Origin: Wenyingzhuangia aestuarii
GTDB lineage: Bacteria; Bacteroidota; Bacteroidia; Flavobacteriales; Flavobacteriaceae
DNA: 64,000 nucleotides
Assembly: GCF_011927765.1 (NCBI RefSeq)
Contig: NZ_JAATJG010000002.1
Span: forward strand, 278,127 to 342,126
Reading direction: 5' to 3'
Shown: in pieces, positions 34,398 through 43,345 of the stretch
How the letters are laid out: every line of letters starts with the position of its first letter
Numbering within the stretch: the stretch's first letter is position 1
The notes under the pieces: generated by a model
Databases searched by the model: none
Seen by the model: the letters and a program-made list of their open reading frames with translations, nothing else
Told to the model about the DNA's origin: nothing
Translations under genes and position numbers: made by a program

Positions 34398-34724
34398 TTA
34401 GTGAGAAACTATTTTTAAACCTACAATAGAACTAATTAAAGTACCTATAAAAAACAATCTCCAAAAAGTAGCAGGTTCTTTAAATACAAGAATCCCTAGT
34501 AGTACCGTTCCTACAGCCCCAATACCTGTCCAAACAGCATAAGCCGTTCCTATGGGTAGTTGTTGTGTAGCTTTTATCAATAGCAACATACTTACTACCA
34601 AAGCCACAAAGAATCCAATATACCAATAAGTGGCTTCGGTACCTGTGCTTTCTTTTGCTTTTCCTAAACAAGTAGCAAATACAACTTCAAAAAGACCTGC
34701 AATAATTAAAAGAATCCAGTGCAT
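34398..34724 (-). CDS. SMR-family efflux protein, SugE/Gdx-like
   Basis: A proton-coupled exporter of 108 aa with four membrane helices. Glu13 in MHWILLIIAGLFEVVFATCLGKAKES is the essential SMR carboxylate. GTAYAVWTGIGAVGTVLLGI and the C-terminal helix complete the fold. The Glu13 position and sequence are closest to SugE/Gdx, some of which export guanidinium; a quaternary-ammonium exporter is also possible. No guanidine riboswitch is visible in the short upstream gap. Confidence 0.88.
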   Translation of the reverse strand: MHWILLIIAGLFEVVFATCLGKAKESTGTEATYWYIGFFVALVVSMLLLIKATQQLPIGTAYAVWTGIGAVGTVLLGILVFKEPATFWRLFFIGTLISSIVGLKIVSH

Positions 34725-34786
34725 GTTATTACGTTAAAAAATGGGGTGTAAAATTACTAAATAAATACAAGGAGAGTTGTATGCTT

Positions 34787-35389
34787 TTAGCTACATTTTT
34801 TATCTAATACAGGAAAAGGTCTGTAGGCATAATATTGTAAAACTTCTTCCAAAGCTAGTTTTAAAGCTGTGTTTATAGGTACCATTTTGTTCCCTAAATA
34901 AAAGTCTATCTGATTTAGTTGCATGTAATACTCTGTAAAAACAGGAACATGTAATCCTTTAGCTATGGCTTCTGAAGTTGATTTGTAGGTTGCTGCTTGT
35001 CCTTCTTTAATAATTTTACAAGTAGCCAATCTTAAAACACCATATTTATCTGTGTTAGCAGCAAAACCAAAGAGTCTACAAATTAAACCTCGGTATTTAT
35101 AGTCGCTACAACGTCCTTGATTTACAACAGATAAAGGTTTGTAGATAAAACAAGTTGGTTTGTTAGATTTGTTAAGTGTTTCTAAAGTGTCTTCTGCTTC
35201 TCCTTGTAAAAATAAGTGAAAAGCCCAAGGTAAAAACTCCAAAGGAGAAGCTTCAATAGTAGGGTGTGTACAACATTTTCCACATCCGGAAACACAACCT
35301 AATCCTGACTCTTTTGTAAACTGAGCGCTTTCTTGCTCTAATTGATAAAAAAGTTTTTCTACCAATGCTACCCTACGCTCTATCGACAT
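34787..35389 (-). CDS. YkgJ-family cysteine-cluster protein, second type
   Basis: 200 aa. Cysteines GCVSGCGKCCTHPTIEASPLEF (about residues 31-52), CFIYKPL, GRCSDYKYRGLICRLFGF and a later ATCK form the metal- or cluster-binding signature. No signal peptide. It differs from the 4.9-kb homologue in the longer spacing and the first CxxxC arrangement. Function of the family is unknown. It is separated from neighbours by short gaps. Confidence 0.85.
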   Translation of the reverse strand: MSIERRVALVEKLFYQLEQESAQFTKESGLGCVSGCGKCCTHPTIEASPLEFLPWAFHLFLQGEAEDTLETLNKSNKPTCFIYKPLSVVNQGRCSDYKYRGLICRLFGFAANTDKYGVLRLATCKIIKEGQAATYKSTSEAIAKGLHVPVFTEYYMQLNQIDFYLGNKMVPINTALKLALEEVLQYYAYRPFPVLDKKCS

Positions 35390-35488
35390 TAATTTTTACC
35401 GAAGGTAGGGGTAAAGAACATAGGAAGTGGTCTTTTATTAAGAAAAGAAATTGGAGCTAATAAATGTAGCTTTTAAAGAATTGTATAA

Positions 35489-35800
35489 TTATTTTTTACA
35501 ATCCTCTGCACCCCATTTATCTAAACTTTCTAATATGTATTGTAAAGATTTTCCTCGGGTACTTAATGCATATTCAACCTTGGGAGGTACAACAGGATAA
35601 ACGGTTCTAATCAGTAATCCATCTTTTTCTAGTTCTCTTACAGTTTGGGTAAACATTTTATTAGAAATACCTGGTACTTTCTTTTGTAAGATACCTGAAC
35701 GCAATGGTTCTTCTAATAAATGAAACAGAACTATAGGTTTCCATTTGGTACCTATTAAATTCATGGTATAATCTAGCGGGCAAAAATTAATTTCGTTCAT
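35489..35800 (-). CDS. HxlR-family transcription regulator
   Basis: 103-aa winged-helix protein starting MNEINFCPLDYTMNLIGTKWKPIVLFHLLEEPLRSG with the HxlR core ISNKMFTQTVRELEKDGLL and VEYALSTRGKSL. A Cys near the N-terminus (residue 7) is present, as in redox- or aldehyde-responsive members. It is divergently transcribed from a VOC-family gene across a 120-base region, the classic layout for HxlR regulators and their target. Confidence 0.93.
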   Translation of the reverse strand: MNEINFCPLDYTMNLIGTKWKPIVLFHLLEEPLRSGILQKKVPGISNKMFTQTVRELEKDGLLIRTVYPVVPPKVEYALSTRGKSLQYILESLDKWGAEDCKK

Positions 35801-35920
35801 TTTATAATTGTATCTTATTGATAATCTATAAATTACTCTTTTTGGTAACTATGTCACTTTTAAGTAAGTTATTGCTATTCATGCAAATATAGATTTATTT
35901 TGCTACCTAAAATAGAACAT
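35801..35920. promoter_or_regulatory. Divergent HxlR/VOC control region
   Basis: It contains an imperfect dyad around GGTAACTATG and AAGTAAGTTAT (about 35840-35870), a candidate HxlR operator between the two start codons. No strong consensus promoter is seen for either gene. Confidence 0.35.
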
Positions 35921-36433
35921 ATGAATGCAACTAAAAATTATCCAAAATCCTTTTCTCACATAGGAATTACCGTTCCCGATATTCAGAAAGCTGTAAAATT
36001 CTATGGAGAAGTCATGGGATGGTATATTATAATGGAACCATCAACCGTAAAAAAAGAAAAAGAAACTGCCATAGGACAAATGTGTATAGATGTTTTTGGT
36101 GATGATTGGGAAGAATTTGAAATAGCACATTTAGCCACATCAGACGGAATTGGGGTGGAATTATTTTCTTTTCCTAACGGAGTAAAAGAAGCTCCTGAAT
36201 TTAATCCATTTCAAACGGGATTGTTTCATTTTTGCGTGCAAGATCCAAATATAGAAGAGTTAATCAATAAGATTTTAGCTTACGGAGGAAAACAAAGAAT
36301 GCCAATTAGGGAATATTATCCCAATGACAAGCCTTTTAAAATGTGTTATGTAGAAGATCCTTTTGGAATTGTATTCGAAATATACACACATAGTTACGAG
36401 TTAACCTATTCTTCTGGGGCCTACTCTAAATAA
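35921..36433 (+). CDS. VOC-family (glyoxalase/bleomycin-resistance) protein
   Basis: 170 aa from MNATKNYPKSF; an upstream TTG in frame is less likely. Vicinal-oxygen-chelate fold with two beta-alpha-beta-beta-beta modules: FSHIGITVPDIQKAVKFYGEVMGW, with a metal-ligand His in the first module, and GLFHFCVQDPNIEEL...VEDPFGIVFEIYTHS, with His and Glu ligands, in the second. It probably acts on a small electrophile or glutathione-like adduct. It is divergent from and probably controlled by the HxlR regulator. Confidence 0.88.
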   Translation: MNATKNYPKSFSHIGITVPDIQKAVKFYGEVMGWYIIMEPSTVKKEKETAIGQMCIDVFGDDWEEFEIAHLATSDGIGVELFSFPNGVKEAPEFNPFQTGLFHFCVQDPNIEELINKILAYGGKQRMPIREYYPNDKPFKMCYVEDPFGIVFEIYTHSYELTYSSGAYSK

Positions 36434-36521
36434 ATGTAAATTGAATATCGGTTTGGGTTCCTACTCAAATCGATATTTTTAATTAAACGAGAGATCTTTC
36501 ACATTCCATAGATTTGAAATG

Positions 36522-36529
36522 TATCTTTG
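36522..36529 (+). promoter_or_regulatory. -7 element of the ABC exporter promoter
   Basis: TATCTTTG (consensus TAnnTTTG), with TTTC about 21 bases upstream as a possible -33 box, 19 bases before the start codon. Confidence 0.55.
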
Positions 36530-36547
36530 TTCACAAAATAACAATGT

Positions 36548-38320
36548 ATGCAATCTTATCAAAAGACAGAATCTAGCAAAAAAACAAAAAAGTCTAAAAT
36601 TACCATGGTCTCTGCTTTTAAGAGCATTATTTGGCCAAGAAGAAAATTGGTTTTTATAGGGTTAATTTTAATTGTATTTAGCCGTTTGGCTAGTTTGGTT
36701 TTGCCTTGGAAAACAAAAGTTTTGTTAGATGATGTAATTCCTAATAAAGATTTTGACGGATTGTACAACTTACTTTTTTTAGTAGCGGGAGCTATTTTAA
36801 TACAAGCTGTAACTTCTTTTTTATTGACAAAAATATTGAGTGTACAAGCTCAGTTTTTAATATCAGAATTACGTGCTAAAGTGCAAAAGAAAGTATTGTC
36901 TTTGCCTATTAGCTTTTTTGACAATACCAAATCCGGAGCTTTGGTTTCTAGAATTATGACCGATGTAGAGGGAGTTCGTAATTTAATTGGTACCGGATTG
37001 GTACAGTTGGTAGGAGGTACCATTACGGCAGTTATTTCCTTAGTTTTATTAGTAAAGATAAGTTTGTCTATGACTCTTTTTGTGTTGTTGCCAGTAGGAA
37101 TTTTTGGTTTTATTGCCTTAAAAGCCTTTGCTTACATACGACCTATTTTTAAAGTAAGAGGTAAAATAAATGCAGAAGTTACAGGTCGTTTAACAGAAAC
37201 TTTGGCAGGAGTTAGAGTTATTAAAGCTTTTAATGCCGAAGAACAAGAAAATAAAGTATTTGAAAAAGGAGTTGATTTATTGTTTCAAAATGTGAAGAAG
37301 AGTTTAACAGCTACTTCTTTAATTACGAGTGCTTCTACCTTTTTATTAGGAATTGCTTCTACGGGTATTATGGGAATTGGTGGTTATAAAATTATGACAG
37401 GAGAATTAACAACGGGAGATTTTTTATCTTTTACCTTGTTGTTAGGTTTTATGATTGCCCCAATTGTACAAATGAGTAATATTGGAAGTCAGTTAACAGA
37501 AGCTTTGGCAGGATTAGATAGAACCGAAGAGTTAATGAACAAACAGGCTGAAGATGAAGATGTAAATAGAACCATTGCTTTGGAAACTTTAAAAGGAGAT
37601 TTAGAGTTTAAAGATGTTTCTTTTGCATATGAAGAAAATAAAGAGGTAGTACATAATATTAGTTTTACTGCTCCTTCGGGTTCAGTGGTTGCCTTGGTAG
37701 GAAGTTCAGGATCTGGAAAATCTACCATTGCAGGTTTGTCTGCTACGTTTTTAAATCCAAAATCGGGAACGATTACCATAGACAATCAAGATTTGTCTAA
37801 AGTACAGTTAAGTAGTTTTAGAAAGCATTTAGGAGTTGTTTTACAAGATGAATTTTTGTTTGAAGGTACTATTAAAGAAAATATTTTATTTCCTAGACCC
37901 AATGCTACAGAGCAAGAGTTACAACAAGCAATAACAGCAGCCTATGTAACGGAGTTTACAGATAGGTTTGAAGATGGTTTGGATACATTAATAGGGGAAA
38001 GAGGTGTAAAACTATCAGGAGGACAAAGACAACGTATTGCCATTGCTAGAGCTATTTTAGCCGATCCTAAAATTATTATTTTAGATGAAGCTACCTCTAA
38101 TTTAGATACGGAAAGCGAAGTGTTAATTCAGAAAAGTTTGGCTCAATTAACCAAAGATAGAACCACTATTGTGATTGCCCATCGTTTGAGTACCATTCGT
38201 AAAGCGGATCAAATTTTGGTAATTGAGGCTGGAAAAATAGCCGAACGTGGTACCCATGAAGAATTAATTGCTAGCCAAGGTCGCTATTATGATTTGTATA
38301 CTTATCAAGGAAAGATTTAA
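36548..38320 (+). CDS. MsbA-like ABC exporter (fused permease and ATPase)
   Basis: 590-aa half transporter. Six membrane helices run to about residue 320. The nucleotide-binding domain has Walker A VGSSGSGKST (about 390), Q loop VVLQDEFLF, signature LSGGQRQRIAIARAIL, Walker B IIILDEATSNLDTES and the His switch VIAHRLSTIRKAD. It probably exports a lipid or hydrophobic compound across the inner membrane as a homodimer. An ATG at 36544 in another frame hits a stop soon, so 36548 is the real start. Single-gene unit ahead of a DEAD-box helicase with its own promoter. Confidence 0.95.
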   Translation: MQSYQKTESSKKTKKSKITMVSAFKSIIWPRRKLVFIGLILIVFSRLASLVLPWKTKVLLDDVIPNKDFDGLYNLLFLVAGAILIQAVTSFLLTKILSVQAQFLISELRAKVQKKVLSLPISFFDNTKSGALVSRIMTDVEGVRNLIGTGLVQLVGGTITAVISLVLLVKISLSMTLFVLLPVGIFGFIALKAFAYIRPIFKVRGKINAEVTGRLTETLAGVRVIKAFNAEEQENKVFEKGVDLLFQNVKKSLTATSLITSASTFLLGIASTGIMGIGGYKIMTGELTTGDFLSFTLLLGFMIAPIVQMSNIGSQLTEALAGLDRTEELMNKQAEDEDVNRTIALETLKGDLEFKDVSFAYEENKEVVHNISFTAPSGSVVALVGSSGSGKSTIAGLSATFLNPKSGTITIDNQDLSKVQLSSFRKHLGVVLQDEFLFEGTIKENILFPRPNATEQELQQAITAAYVTEFTDRFEDGLDTLIGERGVKLSGGQRQRIAIARAILADPKIIILDEATSNLDTESEVLIQKSLAQLTKDRTTIVIAHRLSTIRKADQILVIEAGKIAERGTHEELIASQGRYYDLYTYQGKI

Positions 38321-38388
38321 GTTTTTGTAGCCAAATGATTTAATAAATATGATTGCTACGGAAGTCATTATTAAGGCAGATACTTTGC

Positions 38389-38396
38389 TATCTTTG
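38389..38396 (+). promoter_or_regulatory. -7 element of the DEAD-box helicase promoter
   Basis: TATCTTTG, followed by CACAAATTATTTATTTT and then the start codon, so the leader is only about 15 bases. Confidence 0.55.
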
Positions 38397-38413
38397 CACA
38401 AATTATTTATTTT

Positions 38414-39766
38414 ATGTCAAAACTGTTTTCAGATTTAGGAGTATCCACTACACTTATCAATACATTAGATCGTTTAGGGATCACCGAACCTACAGAAATT
38501 CAAACACAATCCATTCCGGTTATTCTAAACCAGAAAGATGATTTTGTAGGACTGGCCAATACAGGTACGGGAAAAACAGCAGCTTTTGGATTGCCTTTGT
38601 TGCAATTGGTAGAGGTTGCTAATGAAAACATTCAAGTAGTTATTTTAGCTCCTACCAGAGAATTAGGAAAACAAATACATACCAATTTAACAGACTTTGG
38701 TGCTGATATTTCAGGATTGTCTATAGCAGAAATTTGTGGAGGTACTCCTGTTAAACCTCAAATAGAGCGTTTGCAAGAAACTACACATGTGGTAGTAGCT
38801 ACTCCGGGTCGTTTGATAGATTTGATTCAGAGAGATAAAATCAACTTAAAAGAGGTTCAGTTTTTTGTGTTAGATGAGGCCGATGAAATGGTTTTATCTT
38901 TAAAAGAAGGTTTAGATAAAATTGTAGAGGCAATGCCTAAGCAAAAACGTACGTTGTTGTTTTCTGCAACCTTACCGGGTTCTGTAAAACAATTGGTGCA
39001 GAATTATTTGTCTAAACACGTTACACAAGTTGGAGCAGAAACCGCATACACAGCTCATAAAGATGTAGCGCACAATTATGTGGTGGTAGAACCTATAGAA
39101 AAACTAAATGTGTTGTTGCACTTTTTAGCGAGTAAAGAAGGTGAGCAGGGAATTATTTTCTGTAAAACCAAAGCAGCCGTTAATAAATTAGCTAAAAATT
39201 TAGCCATCAATAAAATATCTTCAGGAGCCATTCATGGTAGTTTAACTCAGGGAATTCGTGATCGTATTATGGAGCAGTTCCGTGAAGGATACATCAATAC
39301 TTTGGTAGCTACAGATGTGGCAGCAAGAGGTATAGATATTAAAAATGTTTCTTACGTAGTACATTATCATTTGCCAGATGCAATGGAAACTTATATTCAC
39401 CGTAGTGGTAGAACAGCCAGAGCAGGAGCAAAAGGAATGTCTTTAGCGGTATTGCAAGCCGATGAGGTTGAAAAAATGAAGTTCTTAGGAGAGGAATATG
39501 AAATTGATTTGCATACCTATGCCAAACCTACAGCGGTAAGCATAGAAGAAAACAACACCATTCTGTGGGCTAAAAAAATCTTTAAAACCAAACCTAATAG
39601 AACGGTTTCAGAAAATGTAAAAGCCACTATAAAAGATGTTTTTCATCATTTAACCAAAGAGGAATTGGTAGATAAAATTCTAGCAAACTACTTATTAGAG
39701 AACAAAACAGCAGACTTACTTTCTACAGATAAACCTGTTAAAAAGAAGAAGAAAAAACAACAATAG
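38414..39766 (+). CDS. DEAD-box RNA helicase
   Basis: 450-aa helicase with all core motifs: FSDLGVSTTL with Q motif EPTEIQTQSIP, Walker A ANTGTGKT, PTRELGKQI, TPGRLIDL, DEAD (VLDEADEM), SAT, IIFCKTK, ATDVAARGIDI and HRSGRTARAG. A lysine-rich tail may help RNA binding. It probably functions in ribosome assembly or mRNA turnover, like the RhlE/DeaD groups. Eighteen bases separate it from the AstE-like gene, so these two are likely co-transcribed. Confidence 0.95.
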   Translation: MSKLFSDLGVSTTLINTLDRLGITEPTEIQTQSIPVILNQKDDFVGLANTGTGKTAAFGLPLLQLVEVANENIQVVILAPTRELGKQIHTNLTDFGADISGLSIAEICGGTPVKPQIERLQETTHVVVATPGRLIDLIQRDKINLKEVQFFVLDEADEMVLSLKEGLDKIVEAMPKQKRTLLFSATLPGSVKQLVQNYLSKHVTQVGAETAYTAHKDVAHNYVVVEPIEKLNVLLHFLASKEGEQGIIFCKTKAAVNKLAKNLAINKISSGAIHGSLTQGIRDRIMEQFREGYINTLVATDVAARGIDIKNVSYVVHYHLPDAMETYIHRSGRTARAGAKGMSLAVLQADEVEKMKFLGEEYEIDLHTYAKPTAVSIEENNTILWAKKIFKTKPNRTVSENVKATIKDVFHHLTKEELVDKILANYLLENKTADLLSTDKPVKKKKKKQQ

Positions 39767-39783
39767 TTACCGTATACACATAA

Positions 39784-40755
39784 ATGCGTAAAAAGATTAC
39801 CATACTTGGAGAAAAAATTCTGCCAGGTAAAACCTATCAGATAAAATCTGATATTGCTCGTTTGCACACAAGAACTAAAATAGAAGTACCCATTATTGTT
39901 AGTAGAGCTAAAGAAGATGGACCTTGCGTTTTAATTAGTGCCGGAATCCATGGAGATGAGGTGAATGGAGTAGAAATTGTTAGACAAATTGTGGCTAACA
40001 AATACAATATTCCAGATGCCGGAATTATTATTTGTGTTCCTGTGGTAAACGTTTTTGGTTTTTTAATTAAAACCCGTGAATTTCCCGATGGAAAAGATTT
40101 AAACAGAAGTTTTCCTGGAGCTAAAAACGGATCCTTAGCTAGCAAGTTTGCTCACTTTTTTATGAACGAAATAGTAGATCATGTAGATTACTGCATCGAT
40201 TTTCATACAGGAGGAGATACTCGTTTTAATTATCCGCAAATAAGAATTTCTGATGATGATGATGAAACCTTTAGTTTGGCCAAAATATTTGGAGCCAAGT
40301 TTGTTAAGTATTCATCAGAAAGAGAAAAGTCTTTTAGAGCTTCGGCAGTAGCTAGTGGTAAAAAAGTATTGTTGTACGAGGGAGGAAAATCTTTAGACAT
40401 CAATCCTAAAGTAACCAACGTGGGAGTTACAGGTATTTTAAATGTGTTAGAGGCTTTGGGGGTTAAAAAATTCCCTGCTAATTACACCCCTTTTAAGGAA
40501 ACTCAAGAGCAAGTAATTTTTAACGAATCTAAGTGGATTAGAGCTAATGCTTCTGGAATGTATAGATCTTTAGTACAAAACGGAGAACCCATTAGCAAAG
40601 GAGATGTTATAGGTTTAATTACCGATCCTTATGGCTTTTTTGAAAGAAAAATTAAATCACCTGTGTCTGGGTTTGTGATTTGTTTGAATCATTCTCCTAT
40701 TGTAAACCAAGGGGATGCCATTGCTCATATAGCTATTCAGAATCTAGCATCATAA
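39784..40755 (+). CDS. Succinylglutamate desuccinylase/aspartoacylase-family protein
   Basis: A zinc-dependent M14-type deacylase fold, 323 aa. It shows GIHGDEVNGVEIV (zinc His and Glu), KDLNRSFPGAKNGS (substrate-binding Arg), CIDFHTGG (third zinc ligand) and a C-terminal beta barrel domain (SGMYRSLVQNGEPISKGDVIGLITDPYG...SPVSGFVICLNHSPIVNQGD). Close homologues often accompany RimK-type ligases, but none is present here. The substrate is not known; probably an N-acyl or peptide bond on a small molecule or protein tail. Confidence 0.9.
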   Translation: MRKKITILGEKILPGKTYQIKSDIARLHTRTKIEVPIIVSRAKEDGPCVLISAGIHGDEVNGVEIVRQIVANKYNIPDAGIIICVPVVNVFGFLIKTREFPDGKDLNRSFPGAKNGSLASKFAHFFMNEIVDHVDYCIDFHTGGDTRFNYPQIRISDDDDETFSLAKIFGAKFVKYSSEREKSFRASAVASGKKVLLYEGGKSLDINPKVTNVGVTGILNVLEALGVKKFPANYTPFKETQEQVIFNESKWIRANASGMYRSLVQNGEPISKGDVIGLITDPYGFFERKIKSPVSGFVICLNHSPIVNQGDAIAHIAIQNLAS

Positions 40756-40783
40756 AAGTTTTCTTAAAAAATAACAATCAATA

Positions 40784-40817
40784 AAAAAACCGCTAAAAGT
40801 AATTTTAGCGGTTTTTT
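40784..40817. terminator. Bidirectional terminator between convergent genes
   Basis: AAAAAACCGCTAAAA / TTTTAGCGGTTTTTT around a GTAA loop. It serves the AstE-like gene on the plus strand and the GNAT gene on the minus strand. Confidence 0.9.
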
Positions 40818-40822
40818 AGAAT

Positions 40823-41548
40823 TTACAACACATAGTTTTTAATCACAAATTCTTCTTTAAAACCAAGTTTTAGATAAATATTTTTACCCATGTTAGAGGC
40901 TTGTAAAGTAATGAGTTCTGTGTTGTTAGTTACACACCTATTCATCAACAGTTTCATAATTTGTTCTGCATATCCTTTACGTCTCATTTCTGGTGGAATT
41001 CCCACAGAATGAATACCTGCTACTTTTTGAGTGTAATATAACACTGCTGTTCCCACAGGAGTTGTACCATTATAAGCTATATAATACTCAATATTGTTTA
41101 GGGTTTTTAGGAGGGTTTCCGCACTAATTACATACCCAAAAGATTTGGTAAATAGATTAGCCCATAATGTAGCATCTGCATTGCTTTTTACGAGTTGAAT
41201 GTTTAGAGGTGGATTTACTTCCAAAAGTTTTGTAGGTTGTAAAGACATGCCTATTTGTTCAAACCTTAAATGAAAACCATTTTTTTCTAAAAGTTCAGTT
41301 CTGTCCGTTGTTTCCCAAATAGGTAGGGTAATTGTAGAGCTTGTGCTTGCTAATTGTTCTTTTACAGCATCCATCGTTTTCTGATTGATGTTTTGATGAA
41401 ACCAAAGTCTATTAGGCCATTGGGAGTCTTTAATTTCGCAATAGTCAAAAAGAGATGTTTGTGTGTAAGATTCAAAAGAATTTCCTGCTGTTTTCCATAG
41501 CGAGGTTAAGTTCTTAATGTTTGCTGAGCTGTTTGTTGTTGTTTTCAT
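40823..41548 (-). CDS. GNAT-family N-acetyltransferase
   Basis: About 241 aa. The acetyl-CoA-binding core is in the C-terminal half: YYIAYNGTTPVGTAVLYYTQKVAGIHSVGIPPEMRRKGYAEQIMKLLMNRC, with RRKGYA as the pyrophosphate-binding loop. The N-terminal half looks like a degenerate second GNAT domain. ATG 41548 forms ATGA with the stop codon of the upstream transporter gene, showing translational coupling. The substrate is unknown; the coupled exporter hints at a shared small molecule. Confidence 0.88.
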   Translation of the reverse strand: MKTTTNSSANIKNLTSLWKTAGNSFESYTQTSLFDYCEIKDSQWPNRLWFHQNINQKTMDAVKEQLASTSSTITLPIWETTDRTELLEKNGFHLRFEQIGMSLQPTKLLEVNPPLNIQLVKSNADATLWANLFTKSFGYVISAETLLKTLNNIEYYIAYNGTTPVGTAVLYYTQKVAGIHSVGIPPEMRRKGYAEQIMKLLMNRCVTNNTELITLQASNMGKNIYLKLGFKEEFVIKNYVL

Positions 41549-41994
41549 TTCCAATTGATGATAAAAATTCCACTAATCATAGCCAATACACCTATTATTT
41601 TTTTTAAGGTAATAGGTTCGGTAGGTAAATTTAACCATCCAAAATGACCTGCAATTACGGCAAAAATAAGTTGACCACAGAGTCCAAAAGAAATCATGGT
41701 GGCTACTCCTAATTTGGGAATGGTGTAGTAGTACAATCCAATACCTATTACACTAAAAAATCCTCCTGTAAACCATAAGTAAAACGGAATTTGTTGTAAT
41801 TGTGTTATACTAGGATATGTTTTTAATGTGACGAATACCATCAACAATGCAAAAATAGCACTACAAAAAAAAGCTACTACCGAAGCCAACAAAGGATTTT
41901 TTAATAGCACACCCAAATGTGCATTTAAACCTCCTTGTGCAGCTAAAAAAATACCTCCTGTAAAAGCGAGTATAGATAATGTGTATTGATTCAT
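41545..41994 (-). CDS. DMT-family transporter, DUF606 (YdcZ) type
   Basis: About 149 aa starting MNQYTLSILAFTGGIFLAAQGGLNAHLG, with five membrane helices and the DUF606 signatures GGLNAHLG and LWFTGGFFSVIGIGLYYYTIPKLG. A Met six codons earlier is possible. It is a small drug/metabolite transporter half, probably working as a dimer. It overlaps the acetyltransferase gene by 4 bases; a Crp-like regulator gene lies 50 bases upstream on the same strand. Confidence 0.88.
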   Translation of the reverse strand: MNQYTLSILAFTGGIFLAAQGGLNAHLGVLLKNPLLASVVAFFCSAIFALLMVFVTLKTYPSITQLQQIPFYLWFTGGFFSVIGIGLYYYTIPKLGVATMISFGLCGQLIFAVIAGHFGWLNLPTEPITLKKIIGVLAMISGIFIINWK

Positions 41995-42044
41995 ACAGCA
42001 AAGTTGAACCAATTTAAATACACTTGCATTTACATATGTTGATT

Positions 42045-42647
42045 TTAGCTATTTTTTAATGTTTTTCTAATTCTACTTAATTGGGTAGGGGTAATGCCTA
42101 AGTGAGAAGCAATGTGTTGTTTAGATACTCGTTGGTCTATACTAGGGTGCTTTTTAAGCAGTTTAATATATCTTTCACTTGCATTGTCCATTACCAAAGA
42201 AATTTCTCGTTGTTCCTTCTCTACAATCCAATTGTGTTCTATATAAGCAATGTAAAAATCTTTTAAATCTGCATGTTCTTTAATAAGTTGCTTGTATTTT
42301 TTAAAGTTAAAATTTAGTAAAATACAATCTTCTAAAGCCTCAATAGAAAAGTAGGAGGGGGTGTCTAGCAACAAAGAAACTTTGGTGGCAGCAAAACTAT
42401 TTTCTAAAAAAATGTTTTTGGAATATACGCTTCCCTCAGCATCGGTAATAAAACTTCGTAAAATACCTTTACAAATAAAATGAATGTTCTTTGCTGTTTG
42501 TCCTGCATTTATAAGTGTTTCTCCTTTGCTAAGGGTTTGAAATTCAAAAAGGTCAAGCATCAACTCCCAAGTTTCTTCTGAAATTTTGGAATAAGAATGC
42601 ATCGCTTTTTTAAGTTGAGCTATGTAGGTTTCTTTTTGGGGATTCAT
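42045..42647 (-). CDS. Crp/Fnr-family transcription regulator
   Basis: 200 aa. Cyclic-nucleotide-binding-like domain at about 35-120 (LSKGETLINAGQTAKNIHFICKGILRSF) and a C-terminal winged helix with ASHLGITPTQLSRIRKTLK. No Fnr-type Cys cluster. It is closely related in design to the regulator at 33.7 kb. It sits upstream of the DUF606 transporter and GNAT genes on the same strand and may control them. Confidence 0.88.
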   Translation of the reverse strand: MNPQKETYIAQLKKAMHSYSKISEETWELMLDLFEFQTLSKGETLINAGQTAKNIHFICKGILRSFITDAEGSVYSKNIFLENSFAATKVSLLLDTPSYFSIEALEDCILLNFNFKKYKQLIKEHADLKDFYIAYIEHNWIVEKEQREISLVMDNASERYIKLLKKHPSIDQRVSKQHIASHLGITPTQLSRIRKTLKNS

Positions 42648-42696
42648 GCTATTGCTGGTTATATGCTGGGGTTGTGTTTTTATAGAGCCATGACTC

Positions 42697-43101
42697 TTAG
42701 TCTAATGTAGGAGGTTTTCGCAAGCCTTTTTTAGAGGCCTGTCTTTTTTTGTTTTCTGTTTTTCGCTTTACCGATGCTTTGGTGGGTTTGGTAGCTCGTC
42801 TAATTTTAGGACGGACTATACTTGCTTTTAATAATGCAATTAAACGTTCTGTAACCAACTCTTTATTTCTATGCTGAGATCTAGTTTCTTCGCAACTTAG
42901 GCTAAGAGTTTGCTCTTTGCTAATTCTGTTTTTTAGCTTTAAGAGAATCATTTCTTTTTCTCTTTGCGTAAGTGCTTGCGTTGTAGATAGATCAAAAAAA
43001 GCTTCTACTCTAGAAGATGTTTTGTTTACGTGTTGTCCTCCTGCACCAGAACTTCTACTAGCTTTAAACGTTAGTTCGTTAATTAATATTTCTGTATTCA
43101 T
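42697..43101 (-). CDS. arfB: Alternative ribosome-rescue factor ArfB (YaeJ)
   Basis: Peptidyl-tRNA hydrolase that frees ribosomes stalled on non-stop mRNA. 134 aa with the release-factor GGQ motif in SSGAGGQHVNKTSSRVE. It has a basic C-terminal tail (KIRRATKPTKASVKRKTENK and following residues) that enters the empty mRNA channel. The ATG at 43101 is preferred over a TTG two codons earlier. Single gene. Confidence 0.93.
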   Translation of the reverse strand: MNTEILINELTFKASRSSGAGGQHVNKTSSRVEAFFDLSTTQALTQREKEMILLKLKNRISKEQTLSLSCEETRSQHRNKELVTERLIALLKASIVRPKIRRATKPTKASVKRKTENKKRQASKKGLRKPPTLD

Positions 43102-43149
43102 GGGCAACTTATGTTAGGAGGTAATTTTTTTTATTGCTTATTAAATTGT

Positions 43150-43260
43150 TCAACACCTAGTAACAATTTCAGCACGAATTAATAAGTCCTTTTTATGTTG
43201 ACAAAAGGAGTTGGTAGTAAGCACAAGTAGTATGAATACAATAGTATATTTAATATTCAT
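43150..43260 (-). CDS. Possible 36-aa secreted peptide or gene remnant
   Basis: An open frame begins MNIKYTIVFILLVLTTNSFC, a convincing Sec signal peptide, then continues QHKKDLLIRAEIVTRC and stops. A signal peptide with only 15 mature residues suggests either a tiny secreted peptide or the 5' end of a decayed secreted-protein gene. The rest of the 240-base gap between arfB and the next lipoprotein holds nothing else I can identify. Confidence 0.35.
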   Translation of the reverse strand: MNIKYTIVFILLVLTTNSFCQHKKDLLIRAEIVTRC

Positions 43261-43345
43261 TGTTTTTAAGTTTTAATACCAAACTAAAGTAAATGTTTTA
43301 GTTCAATTATAAAAAAGCACAGCAGTAATAGTAGTTCTTATTAAT

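Noticed and set aside
34398..34786. Guanidine riboswitch before the SMR gene
   Set aside because: The upstream gap is about 60 bases and shows no conserved structured motif.
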